A stretch of DNA of 64,000 bases from a virus. Every line of letters starts with the position of its first letter. The first letter of the stretch is position 1. Below are positions 49,706 to 59,006 of the stretch, piece after piece. Below the pieces are notes generated by a model. That model saw only the letters and a program-made list of their open reading frames with translations, made no database searches and had not been told where the DNA came from. The stretch is taken from positions 1 to 64,000 of IMG/VR virus record IMGVR_UViG_3300036770_005654; one strand, written 5' to 3'. Made by a program: the position numbers and the translations under genes.

Positions 49706-52078
49706 ATGGCTATTTTATTTTTTGATGGATTCGACAGATATACTATTCTTAAAGATTTTGATCGTAATTATTGGTCATACGAACCATTAGATATTGTAGA
49801 TTATGAAAAATATGCTTTTGGAGGATATTCGTATAATCATAGCGAAGATTCTTATAGTGCTGGATCTTCCGAGTTTATGGAATATATGACCGGATACTAT
49901 TCTTTTTATTCTCCAAACGGAGCCAGATTACCATCTGGTATATTTAGGGATAATATCGAAAATAGTTTTAATGGTATTTATATTAGTGGAAATAGTTATC
50001 CGGGGTTCGGATCACCACCAGGATTTTTATCCTTACACAATCTTAATATAGCAGATCCTAATCTTTTAGCCCCTATAACTTATGTTCAACTTAGTGGTTT
50101 CTCATTACCGTCTAGTGGTCAAAGTTTTTTATCCACTAGAATTCTTGGCATAGAAACTAAGGATAGTTCCTATCATAATTCTGATAAAAATGGAAGATTT
50201 GAATATAAACATCCTTTGGTTGCTTTTTGTAGTGGCAATACAACAGGACTATTATTAAGTATTATTAAAACAACCGGAAATCATTTGTCTCTGATAGAAA
50301 ATAAAAAAATGACTATCGGGTTAGAAGTATTTCAAAATAATGGCATTAGCGGTATTTTTGATTTGAATATAACCAATGACCTAAATAAATATAGAATTAG
50401 ATCGTTATATTCTACCGTTAATGGCTATACATCTGGCATTTTAAATGATAGAATTTTGCTGATAGATAAAAATTTATCAGAAGGATTTGATTACGAATAT
50501 GGATCGGAAAGTGTTCCTATAACGCCCATATCTAGATGGTGTCATTTTCAATTTGGAATTATACAAAGCGGTTCGGATCCATATATCCAAGTAAAATTAG
50601 ACGACATAGATTTATTATCTATTCCTGTCGATACCAACTTATCTGATAAAGATTTATGGGACGATAAAATTTATATAAGTGGATTTGATTTTAACAATAT
50701 TAGATTTTTTAATAGAACATATAATGGATCTATACAGTATGCTACAACTAATACAGAAAATATTGGAATTAGTAGATACTATCTTTATGGAGCTGTAACG
50801 TTATTGGATGATATTGTACTTTCAGACGGTTCTGGTGTTCCTAATACTTTTTTGGGTTCTAATACTAAAGTAATACCATTTACACCCGGCGTAAGTGCTA
50901 ATACTTCTACTAATGGAGTTTATAGTGACGGCTTAACAGAATGGAGTGGCAATACTTCTTCTACTAGATTAGCTTTAAAAAATTTAGATGGAGATAATGG
51001 CAAAATATTTTCTTCTGTTTCTGGTGCCATAGCTGCTGTTAGATATACTAATTCTAATATGATGATACCAGACTCTAATTCGCTCTTTAGAATGCAAACA
51101 GAAGATGCTATAGGTGGAATAAAAGTATATGCACAAGCAAAAAAAGAATTTTTAGATAGTAGATATTCCGTAGTTTTAAGAACAGGCATATCAGATCCAT
51201 ACTCTATTGATAATAAAGTATTTTTAGACTTTGAAACATCATCTAATAATACTATTATAGATTTGTCAAGAAATAGATATGTTTTTACAAAATCTGTACC
51301 AGAAATAGAATTATCTAATATAAATAAATTTGGAGATAAAAGTTTAAGACTACTAAGCGGACAATATCTCTCAACACCTTCTGTGGAATTACAGAATAGT
51401 TTAACTTTAGAATGTTGGATTAAACTTTCTGGATTAAATAATAGCCTAACTCTATTTCACAGATTTGCACCAATAGGTCTAACAACAATTTCACCTAATT
51501 TAGTTGTTAGTACTGGTAGTATAAGTTATAACGCTTTCTATTCCCAGTTCGGCACTGGACAATTAGTATTGCGCTTTCCAAATAGCGGAATACAAGATAC
51601 CGACTGGCATCATGTTGCTTTGGTATCCGATACTTCTAAGGTTGTTGTATTTCTTGACGGAATATCAGGAACTTCATATAGCGTATTTTCTAATGCGGAT
51701 CTATTTGGAAGTAATACATCATTAACTAATTCTTTATATTATTGGTCGTCCACTTCACCATATAATAATTCTATTAAAAACTTTACTAGTAGTGCTAGTT
51801 TAGCATCTTTATTCACATATATTTCTGGTAACGGATATATAGACGAATATAGAATTACAAATACACAAAGATATAATACTAATTTTATTCCTCCAAGTGC
51901 TATTCTTACAGAAAGAGATGATTATATAACAATTGGTGATCCTCAAAATATAACACGTACAAGATATGGTAAAGTATATCAATTTTATGAATATGTGAAT
52001 CCTTCAACAGATAGTCCCTGGACAACCGGTTTAATAGCTAATCCCAGCGGATTTATACTAGGTGTTAAAAAATTATGA
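49706..52078 (+). CDS. Virion structural protein with LamG-like domain
   Basis: A 790-residue protein. The N-terminus MAILFFDGFDRY resembles a recurrent opening of phage structural proteins. Residues 1-400 look like a jelly-roll or concanavalin-type beta sandwich (GFDFNNIRFFNRTY, SRWCHFQFGIIQSG). Residues 505-745 form a second LamG-like domain (FGDKSLRLLSGQYLS, LTLECWIKLSG, DWHHVALVSDTSKVVVFLDG, GYIDEYRITNTQRY). AGGGAG lies 7 nt before the ATG. LamG domains usually bind carbohydrate. Its last codons overlap the next gene by 4 nt (ATGA). Likely part of a surface-binding complex with the following YHYH protein. Confidence 0.75.
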   Translation: MAILFFDGFDRYTILKDFDRNYWSYEPLDIVDYEKYAFGGYSYNHSEDSYSAGSSEFMEYMTGYYSFYSPNGARLPSGIFRDNIENSFNGIYISGNSYPGFGSPPGFLSLHNLNIADPNLLAPITYVQLSGFSLPSSGQSFLSTRILGIETKDSSYHNSDKNGRFEYKHPLVAFCSGNTTGLLLSIIKTTGNHLSLIENKKMTIGLEVFQNNGISGIFDLNITNDLNKYRIRSLYSTVNGYTSGILNDRILLIDKNLSEGFDYEYGSESVPITPISRWCHFQFGIIQSGSDPYIQVKLDDIDLLSIPVDTNLSDKDLWDDKIYISGFDFNNIRFFNRTYNGSIQYATTNTENIGISRYYLYGAVTLLDDIVLSDGSGVPNTFLGSNTKVIPFTPGVSANTSTNGVYSDGLTEWSGNTSSTRLALKNLDGDNGKIFSSVSGAIAAVRYTNSNMMIPDSNSLFRMQTEDAIGGIKVYAQAKKEFLDSRYSVVLRTGISDPYSIDNKVFLDFETSSNNTIIDLSRNRYVFTKSVPEIELSNINKFGDKSLRLLSGQYLSTPSVELQNSLTLECWIKLSGLNNSLTLFHRFAPIGLTTISPNLVVSTGSISYNAFYSQFGTGQLVLRFPNSGIQDTDWHHVALVSDTSKVVVFLDGISGTSYSVFSNADLFGSNTSLTNSLYYWSSTSPYNNSIKNFTSSASLASLFTYISGNGYIDEYRITNTQRYNTNFIPPSAILTERDDYITIGDPQNITRTRYGKVYQFYEYVNPSTDSPWTTGLIANPSGFILGVKKL

Positions 52079-54435
52079 CAGTACTTAGCAAAAGACTACA
52101 ATATTCTAATAATGACTTTTTAATATATCAACACTTTGTAAATACTGAAACAGAAACTTTTTTCTTAGCCAATGAATCACCAAACGAACCGGAATATCCA
52201 CATGTTTATGTTGGTTATTACAGTGGCATACCTCTATCACCATCTTTAGATGAAGATAATAGTATAGCTTCTCTACAATCTGGATACTATTCTGTTGTTT
52301 TATTAAGTAGATTCGGTATACCTAGAAATACTTTGATTGCTTGTAATATAAAAGCTAGTTACGAAAATGATATACTTAATAGAATAAGCTCCAGCAATGT
52401 TATATTAAATATAAAACCATTTGCTCAAAATAATAATAATTATGATATTAATGACTATAGAAGCGCTGATAAAATATCGAATACTATAAATGATAATGTT
52501 TCTAATAAACTTTTTGAAATTTATACTTTAAATTCTTTTACAGGATTGAATTTTAGTTCAGCATGGTCAAAAAATACATACGGGGTTATTCATTTTAATG
52601 CTTCTGGATCGTCATCTGGTATAAAAAATATCATCATTGATTATGTAGATTTAGTTTATAAAGCTAGTTTACCATCAGCACCTATAAATCCAGCAGCATC
52701 CGGATCCGATTCTTCCGCATATCTTAGTTGGTTTGAGCCGCTGGATAATGGTGGAGATAATGTTATATATTATGCAATAAAATATACTGATACTACAACA
52801 AATATTTCTAATACCATTACGACTCCATCTAGTGGAACCAATTTTTTTCTATCGAATTTAACTAATGATAATGCGTATGTTTATAGGGTTGCTGCGGTTA
52901 ATAATGTTGGTACGGGTACTTATTCAACAGAATCCAATATTTTTATTCCAGAAAAAATTCCACTGCTATCCGCATTAAATTATAATAGTGCTAATTATAC
53001 AAGAATCAGACTTCGTAGAGATACATCTGCCAATTGGTCCGATATTGATCCTATATTAGCCTTAGGAGAAGCTGGTTTCGAAACAGATACTAGATATTTA
53101 AAAGTAGGTAATAATGTATCTCCATGGAATAATTTAGATTATATTAGAGTACCAAATAGTTCAATATCTTTTCCGTCTCCTCCACAAATTATTTTACCGA
53201 TAGGTGATTCATTAACAGTTTCTAATCCAAGAATTAATTGTAATTTATCTAATAGTGAACTTTTAAATATTATCGGTATAGATGGTATAAATATAGAGTA
53301 TTTCACAAGTAGCAACTCTATTAGAATTAGTTTAGATAAGTCATTTTCTCCCTTCAACTCCGGTACATTAGCTAGTCCTAATAGCGTTGGAAGACCCGGA
53401 GAAGTATATTATGATGAACAATTTATGTATGTTTGTGTTGGAATAAATTTATGGAAAAGAATTTTATTGGATACTAATTATTGGTTTAATCCAAATAATA
53501 TGGCCATATCTAACAATTCCGGGTTTTATCCCAGCATAACAAATATTACGACTTCTGGTACTAATATACAGTATACTAGCGACGGCGATCCATATCCTGC
53601 TAAATCATCGAACAATATGACTAATGACGGCATATCTCCAAGATCTGCATTCTTTAATAACTATACTATTAGTGATCAGAGCTACACACTATCTTTTAAA
53701 TACAGGGCCGGATATAACTTCTCAGACCCTGAGATAGCCACTTCGGGGTATAATGGAATATTAAATAATGGAGTTCTTGTATCAGCACCTTCGGCTAAAA
53801 ATGAAACTATTGGCCCATTTGTTGCCCCATCCGGATTCAATTTTAATCGAAGTTTTTTTAGTAACTTTTTTGTAATAGATAATTGTGGAGGATATGTTAA
53901 TTCTAGTGGATTATATGCTTATTATGATGGAAGATTTTTAAAGAACTGCTGGAATGATAGTAAAGTATATAATAGTAACACATATTATGCATTATCTTCA
54001 TATAGCGGCGATAACTTTAGACATTCAGACGGTCATTCAAAAATTTTAGGATTTTGTTTTGATGGATATCCAATATATGGTCCATTTGGATACGAAGATC
54101 CAACTGATGATAATAGTTCTATATTATTATTAACCAGTTCATATTTAGTGTACGATAATGATAATCATAGACCAAATAATTGGAAATATAGTAATAGTAT
54201 TACTGTTAATAACTTTAACTATGTATTAGTTGGAGGAGCTTTTATTCAAGATTTTTACTATGCTCAAAATTCTGGTATATTAGATCAATATAATGGTAGA
54301 TATACTATTACTCCAGACTTTCCTCAAGGTACTTATGCATACTTTTTAACATTTACTAACAGCGGTTTGCTAATACCACAATATCCGTATATAGTCGGAA
54401 ACTATAGTCGTAATCAAAAATTAAAGGTATTATAA
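52075..54435 (+). CDS. FN3, Mtd-like and YHYH-domain fibre protein
   Basis: A 786-residue protein. Residues 200-300 form an FN3 (APINPAASGSDSSAYLSW ... VYRVAAVNNVGTGTYS). Residues 308-360 hold an Mtd-like fibre motif (TRIRLRRDTSANW, ALGEAGFETDTRYLKVG), here internal rather than N-terminal. About residues 560-786 carry a YHYH domain (HSDGHSKILGFCFDGYPIYG, DQYNGRYTITPDFPQGTYAY, YPYIVGNY). YHYH domains occur in bacterial and viral secreted proteins of unknown role. It starts in an ATGA overlap and ends 2 bp before the next gene. Probably a fibre with the YHYH unit as tip. Confidence 0.78.
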   Translation: MTVLSKRLQYSNNDFLIYQHFVNTETETFFLANESPNEPEYPHVYVGYYSGIPLSPSLDEDNSIASLQSGYYSVVLLSRFGIPRNTLIACNIKASYENDILNRISSSNVILNIKPFAQNNNNYDINDYRSADKISNTINDNVSNKLFEIYTLNSFTGLNFSSAWSKNTYGVIHFNASGSSSGIKNIIIDYVDLVYKASLPSAPINPAASGSDSSAYLSWFEPLDNGGDNVIYYAIKYTDTTTNISNTITTPSSGTNFFLSNLTNDNAYVYRVAAVNNVGTGTYSTESNIFIPEKIPLLSALNYNSANYTRIRLRRDTSANWSDIDPILALGEAGFETDTRYLKVGNNVSPWNNLDYIRVPNSSISFPSPPQIILPIGDSLTVSNPRINCNLSNSELLNIIGIDGINIEYFTSSNSIRISLDKSFSPFNSGTLASPNSVGRPGEVYYDEQFMYVCVGINLWKRILLDTNYWFNPNNMAISNNSGFYPSITNITTSGTNIQYTSDGDPYPAKSSNNMTNDGISPRSAFFNNYTISDQSYTLSFKYRAGYNFSDPEIATSGYNGILNNGVLVSAPSAKNETIGPFVAPSGFNFNRSFFSNFFVIDNCGGYVNSSGLYAYYDGRFLKNCWNDSKVYNSNTYYALSSYSGDNFRHSDGHSKILGFCFDGYPIYGPFGYEDPTDDNSSILLLTSSYLVYDNDNHRPNNWKYSNSITVNNFNYVLVGGAFIQDFYYAQNSGILDQYNGRYTITPDFPQGTYAYFLTFTNSGLLIPQYPYIVGNYSRNQKLKVL

Positions 54436-54437
54436 AT

Positions 54438-54959
54438 ATGTTTAACAATATTTTAAGCCAACAATTTAAATCTTTGTTTAATGAAGCAATAGATGAGCTT
54501 ATTAGTCAAAATGGATTGTCCGTACCATGCACACTAGTATATGATTCTTTAAAGAAAAGCTTGTGTCCAAATTGTATTTTTGATCCTATTCAAAATAGAT
54601 CCAACAACGAGTATAATAATACCGGACCGGTACCATTTCCTACTCTTGGTATATGTCCGATATGCAATGGTTACGGTATTATTGATATGTCTTCACAGGA
54701 TACAGTATATTTAGCGGTTATTTTTGATAGTAAATATTGGTTCAATTGGGATTATAAGTCTGTTAATATTGGTAATAATATGGCTCAGTCTATAGGTAAA
54801 ATAGAATTACTGCCTAAAATTCAGAATACTAAAGAAATTATTTTAGATACTAATGTTGCAGGATATGGATCTAGAAGATATAGCAGAAGTGGGGATTCTC
54901 AAATTTGTGGATTAGGAAGTAATAGATATATTATAACAATGTGGGAAAAAATAATATGA
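54438..54959 (+). CDS. Small structural protein with two CxxC pairs
   Basis: A 173-residue protein. CPNC (43-46) and CPIC (73-76) form a probable zinc ribbon, around segments typical of a neck-region phage protein (CIFDPIQNRSNNEYNNTGP, FPTLGICPICNGYG). The C-terminus is a beta domain. It lies at the start of the neck/tube block and is coupled to the next gene by ATGA. Expected to be a virion completion or connector protein; the exact role is not known. Confidence 0.6.
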   Translation: MFNNILSQQFKSLFNEAIDELISQNGLSVPCTLVYDSLKKSLCPNCIFDPIQNRSNNEYNNTGPVPFPTLGICPICNGYGIIDMSSQDTVYLAVIFDSKYWFNWDYKSVNIGNNMAQSIGKIELLPKIQNTKEIILDTNVAGYGSRRYSRSGDSQICGLGSNRYIITMWEKII

Positions 54960-55603
54960 AAATTTCTTTTAATTTACTAGATAGTTCTTCTAGTATACAA
55001 CAAAAAATATTAGATAGTATTGTTGATTATTTATCTCCAATTATGCAAAAAACAAAAAATTCTTTACAAAACTCTTTACCTCAATACATAGAAGATGCTG
55101 TAACGGGTCAGCCAGAATATATTTCTTTGCTGGGTGGTCAGTTAAGATCAGAACTGGGAGTACCAGATGCTGGATCAAGACTTAATAGTATTTTTTCTGA
55201 GTGGAAAAATAATGCGGTTGTTATATATAATCCTATAGCTACTAAAGGATCATCTATTGTTGGTGGATTTAGTATAGATATGATAAAATCAGATTTTTCA
55301 GACATACTATCACTACCGTCATCAGAAGTAGTAGATAGTATTAGTGGATCCATTATACCGTGGTTAAAATGGCTACTATTAGATGGTGGAAAAATATTGA
55401 TTAGAAATTATAAAGTTCAATTAGGTAATAATCCTAGATCTCGTACCGGCGGGGCTATTATGATACAATCAGATAAAGAAAATTGGAGAGTTCCCGCACA
55501 ATTTGCAGGAACAGCCAATAATAATTGGATTACTAGAGCATTATCAACCTATGATCAGCTTATATTAGATCATATACAAAATACTCTGGAGAATAGTTTA
55601 TGA
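54956..55603 (+). CDS. Putative neck / tail completion protein
   Basis: A 215-residue protein. The start at 54956 overlaps the previous stop (ATGA); a GTG-led extension of five residues is less likely. It carries segments recurrent in phage neck proteins: PEYISLLGGQLRSELG, IIPWLKWLLLDGGKILI and SRTGGAIMIQ then WRVPAQFAG. The helix-then-beta layout would suit a protein that joins neck and tail. It overlaps the next gene by 4 nt. The function name comes from family resemblance and order (before tube and tape measure). Confidence 0.6.
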   Translation: MKISFNLLDSSSSIQQKILDSIVDYLSPIMQKTKNSLQNSLPQYIEDAVTGQPEYISLLGGQLRSELGVPDAGSRLNSIFSEWKNNAVVIYNPIATKGSSIVGGFSIDMIKSDFSDILSLPSSEVVDSISGSIIPWLKWLLLDGGKILIRNYKVQLGNNPRSRTGGAIMIQSDKENWRVPAQFAGTANNNWITRALSTYDQLILDHIQNTLENSL

Positions 55604-56553
55604 GCTGTAATCATACTAATGTATTCAATAACGTAACATCTGTTGGTGATAACTATCTTATTAATCAACTAGAAGATAATATAAAAACATTTTTAGATTA
55701 TGGATTTTTAAATATAGGGGGTTTTATTAATATAGACATCCCAACTTCTGGATTATATGGGGGTTCTTTACATATTTTGAAGCCAACAACTCAACCAGGA
55801 TATCAACCAGGACAAGTTTGGCAAGCATTTAAAAAAGACTGGGTTTATGAAACAGGAATATCCTATAATACTTATTCGCCCACGATAATATCCGGAGTTC
55901 ATCTCAACAACACCTTTTATCCTGCTCCAACTGGATCCGGTAATATTAGTTATACCATTAATTATCCATTAGGACACATTATATTTAATAAAGGTTTACC
56001 ATCTACTAGTAATGTTCAACTAGAGTATTCTTATAGATGGTGTCAAGTTTATAAGAGTAGTTCTACTCAATGGAAAGAATTACAAGAATTATCATATAAG
56101 CCCAATCCTCAGCTTAATTATACTCAATCTGGGGATTATAATATCTATGCGGGTAATAGGATACAAATGCCAGCGATTGTTGTGGAGCCTATAGCTAGAA
56201 GTTTCTCTAAGCCGTATCAGTTAGGTGCTAGTGATTTTGCTATAGACCAAGATATATTATTACATATTTTTACAGAAAATAAGTCCGATAATAATAGAAT
56301 AGTAGATATAGTAAGATTACAAAAAGATAAAACTATTTTACTGTATGATACTAATAAAGTGGCCAAAAGTGGAGTTTATAGTTTAAATTATAACGGATCA
56401 TTAAATTCTAATAGAATTTGCTATTCTGAATTATTAGTAAATTATTATTGGAATAAATGTTATTTTAAAGAAATTAGTGTATTAAATATGGAAAGCTCAA
56501 ATCAAAATTTATTTTGGTGTACAGTAAGAGTAACATCAGAAGTAATCATATAA
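55600..56553 (+). CDS. Virion structural protein, neck/tail-terminator region
   Basis: A 317-residue beta-rich protein without a recognised domain (LYGGSLHILKPTTQPGYQ, QVWQAFKKDWVYETGI, LGHIIFNKGLPSTSNVQLEYSYRW). It lies between the neck protein and the tail tube in a run of coupled genes. Proteins in this slot often form the collar or terminate the tail tube. It begins in an ATGA overlap and is followed by a 22-bp gap with a good GGAG site for the tube gene. Function inferred only from order. Confidence 0.5.
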   Translation: MSCNHTNVFNNVTSVGDNYLINQLEDNIKTFLDYGFLNIGGFINIDIPTSGLYGGSLHILKPTTQPGYQPGQVWQAFKKDWVYETGISYNTYSPTIISGVHLNNTFYPAPTGSGNISYTINYPLGHIIFNKGLPSTSNVQLEYSYRWCQVYKSSSTQWKELQELSYKPNPQLNYTQSGDYNIYAGNRIQMPAIVVEPIARSFSKPYQLGASDFAIDQDILLHIFTENKSDNNRIVDIVRLQKDKTILLYDTNKVAKSGVYSLNYNGSLNSNRICYSELLVNYYWNKCYFKEISVLNMESSNQNLFWCTVRVTSEVII

Positions 56554-56575
56554 ACTATTTTCTGGAGATCAAAAC

Positions 56576-57574
56576 ATGTCAAATAGAATCTACTATGCCT
56601 GCCAAAGCGTTCAACTATATCCTCCTGTTGATATTGATACTACGCTATCATCGGCAACTAATAAGGCCACAATAGAAGGTGATCCTTCAGTTACGATTCA
56701 AGGTTTACAAAGCGTTGGCATGAATACCAACTTTAACCTTGAGCCAGTTTATCAACTAGGACAGCTTAGTTTATATGATAACTATGAAGAAATTCCTGAA
56801 GTAGAAATTTCATTAAATAAAGTTTTGGATGGTAGAGCAACATTATTTCAAAGTGCTATGGGCGAAGGTAGCTTAACAGAACTACAGAATCGTGCTTGTG
56901 GAGTTGTTCTTACCCTATATCCTGATACTGTACAAAAAGCTAGTGGCGTACCAACTGCTAAGGTAAAGTGTACTCCTGCTTATCTAAGTAGTGTAACATA
57001 TACTTTTCCAAGCGAAGGAAACTTTACAGAAGAAGTTCAGTTAGTTAGTAATAATAAAGAATGGGAGGCTAGTCCAGCTAGTGCCGATACTAGTCCAACC
57101 GATGAAGACGCTGGTAATGATCCTGGTATTATGCGTCGTCAACAAATAGATTTGACTTTGAGCACATTACCAACAGGAGCAAGTGGTGGTATTCCAGTTG
57201 GTTATAAAATTCAAAGTATCAATGTTACTGTGAATCTTGGAAGAGAAAGCATATTTAATCTTGGTGAAAGAACTCCAAGTTTCAGATATATCAATTTCCC
57301 CGTAGAAGTTACTTCCGAATTTGAAGTTATTGCTAAGGGCGGAGATCTGGTTGGTGTTGAAGAAGGCGACGGTAGTGCTTGCACAAATCCCAAAGCTTTG
57401 ATGAATAAACCTATTGTGATAGCACTATGCGATGGTACAGTAATCGATCTTGGGGGCAAAAATAAACTTACTAGTGTTAACTATACTGGCGGAGATACTG
57501 GTGGCGGCAATGCTACAATCACATATAGTTATCAAACGTTTAATGATTTTGATTTTACAGGCCCAACCGCCTGA
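56576..57574 (+). CDS. Probable major tail tube protein
   Basis: A 332-residue beta-rich protein with no cysteine cluster or long helix, placed before candidate chaperones and the tape measure gene, which is the standard place for the tail tube. Segments VYQLGQLSLYDNYEEIPEVEI and the C-terminal YTGGDTGGGNATITYSYQTFNDF fit tube-type beta barrels. The codon pattern is more GC-rich (CGT, GGC) than in adjacent genes, like the major capsid gene, which indicates high expression. The binding site TGGAGATCAAAAC is strong. No sheath gene accompanies it, so the tail is probably non-contractile. Confidence 0.65.
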   Translation: MSNRIYYACQSVQLYPPVDIDTTLSSATNKATIEGDPSVTIQGLQSVGMNTNFNLEPVYQLGQLSLYDNYEEIPEVEISLNKVLDGRATLFQSAMGEGSLTELQNRACGVVLTLYPDTVQKASGVPTAKVKCTPAYLSSVTYTFPSEGNFTEEVQLVSNNKEWEASPASADTSPTDEDAGNDPGIMRRQQIDLTLSTLPTGASGGIPVGYKIQSINVTVNLGRESIFNLGERTPSFRYINFPVEVTSEFEVIAKGGDLVGVEEGDGSACTNPKALMNKPIVIALCDGTVIDLGGKNKLTSVNYTGGDTGGGNATITYSYQTFNDFDFTGPTA

Positions 57575-57628
57575 TCATAGTAGTTAATCGGCTAAAGACA
57601 CACAGGAAGGAAACTATTATTATTAATA

Positions 57629-58678
57629 GTGGAAATATACAAAATAGAACAGATAACAAACAGAATACTATCTGGTAAACAGATAATAGTATCAGAAAAT
57701 GATATTTATGAATTAAGATCTGCTAGTATAGATCTTAAAATACAAAGTGATATATTATATAATAAAGAATATGAAAATTTATTATTTTCAGAAGATTTTA
57801 TTCATCAAGACGATATAGATTCTTTACTAATAGATCTAGGACTAATATATCCAGAATATAAAATGGACTTAGAATCTATAGAAAAAAAAATAGAGAATTC
57901 AAAAATAGATCTATATTTAAATTTTTTCGATAGAACCAAAAAACAAAAATATAAAAAAGATATAGAATCTCATAGAAAAAGATACAATCAAATTTATCAA
58001 TGGGCTCATTGTTTAGATTCTTTAACGCTAGAGCATTTTCTGTTAGGTATAAAACACGAATTTATTATTAAAAATACTTTATATATTTATCCAACAAATA
58101 ATTTAGTATTTCAAAACATAGAAAATATTAATTATATCTTATTTAATAAAATTACTCAAAATATTACAGATAATATCTTGGATCTTTCTACGCTCAAAAA
58201 GGTTGCTAGAAGTGACTATTGGCGTAACTATTATAGTATTAATAAAAATCATTTATTTTCTTATAGTACTATAGATTTTTCTGATGAGCAAAAGGCTTTA
58301 CTTAGTTTATCACATATGTATGATAAGATATATGAACATCCTGATTGTCCGGATAATGATATTTTAGAAGATGACGATGCTTTGGACGGATGGATGCTTC
58401 ATCAACAAAAAGAAAATAAGAGACTAAAAAAGGAAAAAGGTGTAAATAGTTTATTAGGAAGTAAAAATAGTAAAGCTGACGAAATTTTTCTTATGGCCAA
58501 GAATCAGGATCAAAAGGACGATATTGTGGGACTTAATACTAAAAATAGTGATATGAGAAGACAAAGTAAAATTCAAGAAGTATTATCTGCTAATGATAAA
58601 ATATTAGATTCTAATTTGTCTGATGTGAGAACGGCCATCAGAAATAAAATACAAGAACTTAATACCAGGAAAGGATAG
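57629..58678 (+). CDS. Hypothetical protein between tube and tape measure; possible tail assembly factor
   Basis: A 349-residue charged, largely helical protein that I do not recognise. The only reasonable start is a GTG at 57629; the purine-rich AGGAAGGAAA lies about 16 nt upstream, farther than usual, and in-frame codons between are TTA/ATA. Acidic EDDDALDGW (about 250) precedes a Lys-rich stretch. Position between tube and tape measure is where tail assembly chaperones lie, but no programmed frameshift partner was found. It ends 9 bp before the next ATG. Confidence 0.55.
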   Translation: MEIYKIEQITNRILSGKQIIVSENDIYELRSASIDLKIQSDILYNKEYENLLFSEDFIHQDDIDSLLIDLGLIYPEYKMDLESIEKKIENSKIDLYLNFFDRTKKQKYKKDIESHRKRYNQIYQWAHCLDSLTLEHFLLGIKHEFIIKNTLYIYPTNNLVFQNIENINYILFNKITQNITDNILDLSTLKKVARSDYWRNYYSINKNHLFSYSTIDFSDEQKALLSLSHMYDKIYEHPDCPDNDILEDDDALDGWMLHQQKENKRLKKEKGVNSLLGSKNSKADEIFLMAKNQDQKDDIVGLNTKNSDMRRQSKIQEVLSANDKILDSNLSDVRTAIRNKIQELNTRKG

Positions 58679-58686
58679 TGTGTTAT

Positions 58687-58992
58687 ATGGAGAATCTAGA
58701 AAGACTACGATTTTATATAGAAAAAAGAATACAAACAACTATGATAGGAGCACTAAGCAAATTTGAAAATAATTTTGGATATCTATGGGGACATCATATT
58801 AAAAATGAAGACGACCTGACTCCCCAACAATTAGACTTTGGTGATTTGTGGGAGACCACAAGAAATGAAATTCTTAACCAGGGTAATAATCAAATACGTC
58901 AAGTGAAAGAAGATTTTTACAGATATGGTGGAGGATTCAAACAAAACTACTTTTATAACTTTAGACCACCCCAAGACTCGGATTCCAATTAA
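58687..58992 (+). CDS. Small helical protein; possible tail assembly chaperone
   Basis: A 101-residue helical protein (MENLERLRFYIEKRI, ENNFGYLWGHHIKN, LDFGDLWETTRNEILNQG). A GTG-led form with three more residues begins at 58678 inside the previous stop; the ATG is preferred though both lack an ideal site. Similar small proteins accompany tail genes of large phages; the function is not established. It lies 14 bp before the next gene, which has an AAGGA site. Confidence 0.5.
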   Translation: MENLERLRFYIEKRIQTTMIGALSKFENNFGYLWGHHIKNEDDLTPQQLDFGDLWETTRNEILNQGNNQIRQVKEDFYRYGGGFKQNYFYNFRPPQDSDSN

Positions 58993-59006
58993 GAAAGGAA
59001 CTGCAA

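Noticed and set aside
54430-54438. TATAAATA-like sequence
   Set aside because: It spans the previous stop codon and the next start; expected by chance in such AT-rich DNA.
58426-58432. Slippery A-AAA-AAG heptamer in correct phase, possible tail chaperone frameshift
   Set aside because: The -1 frame meets a stop after five codons, so no extended product results; it lies in a lysine-rich stretch where such runs are expected.
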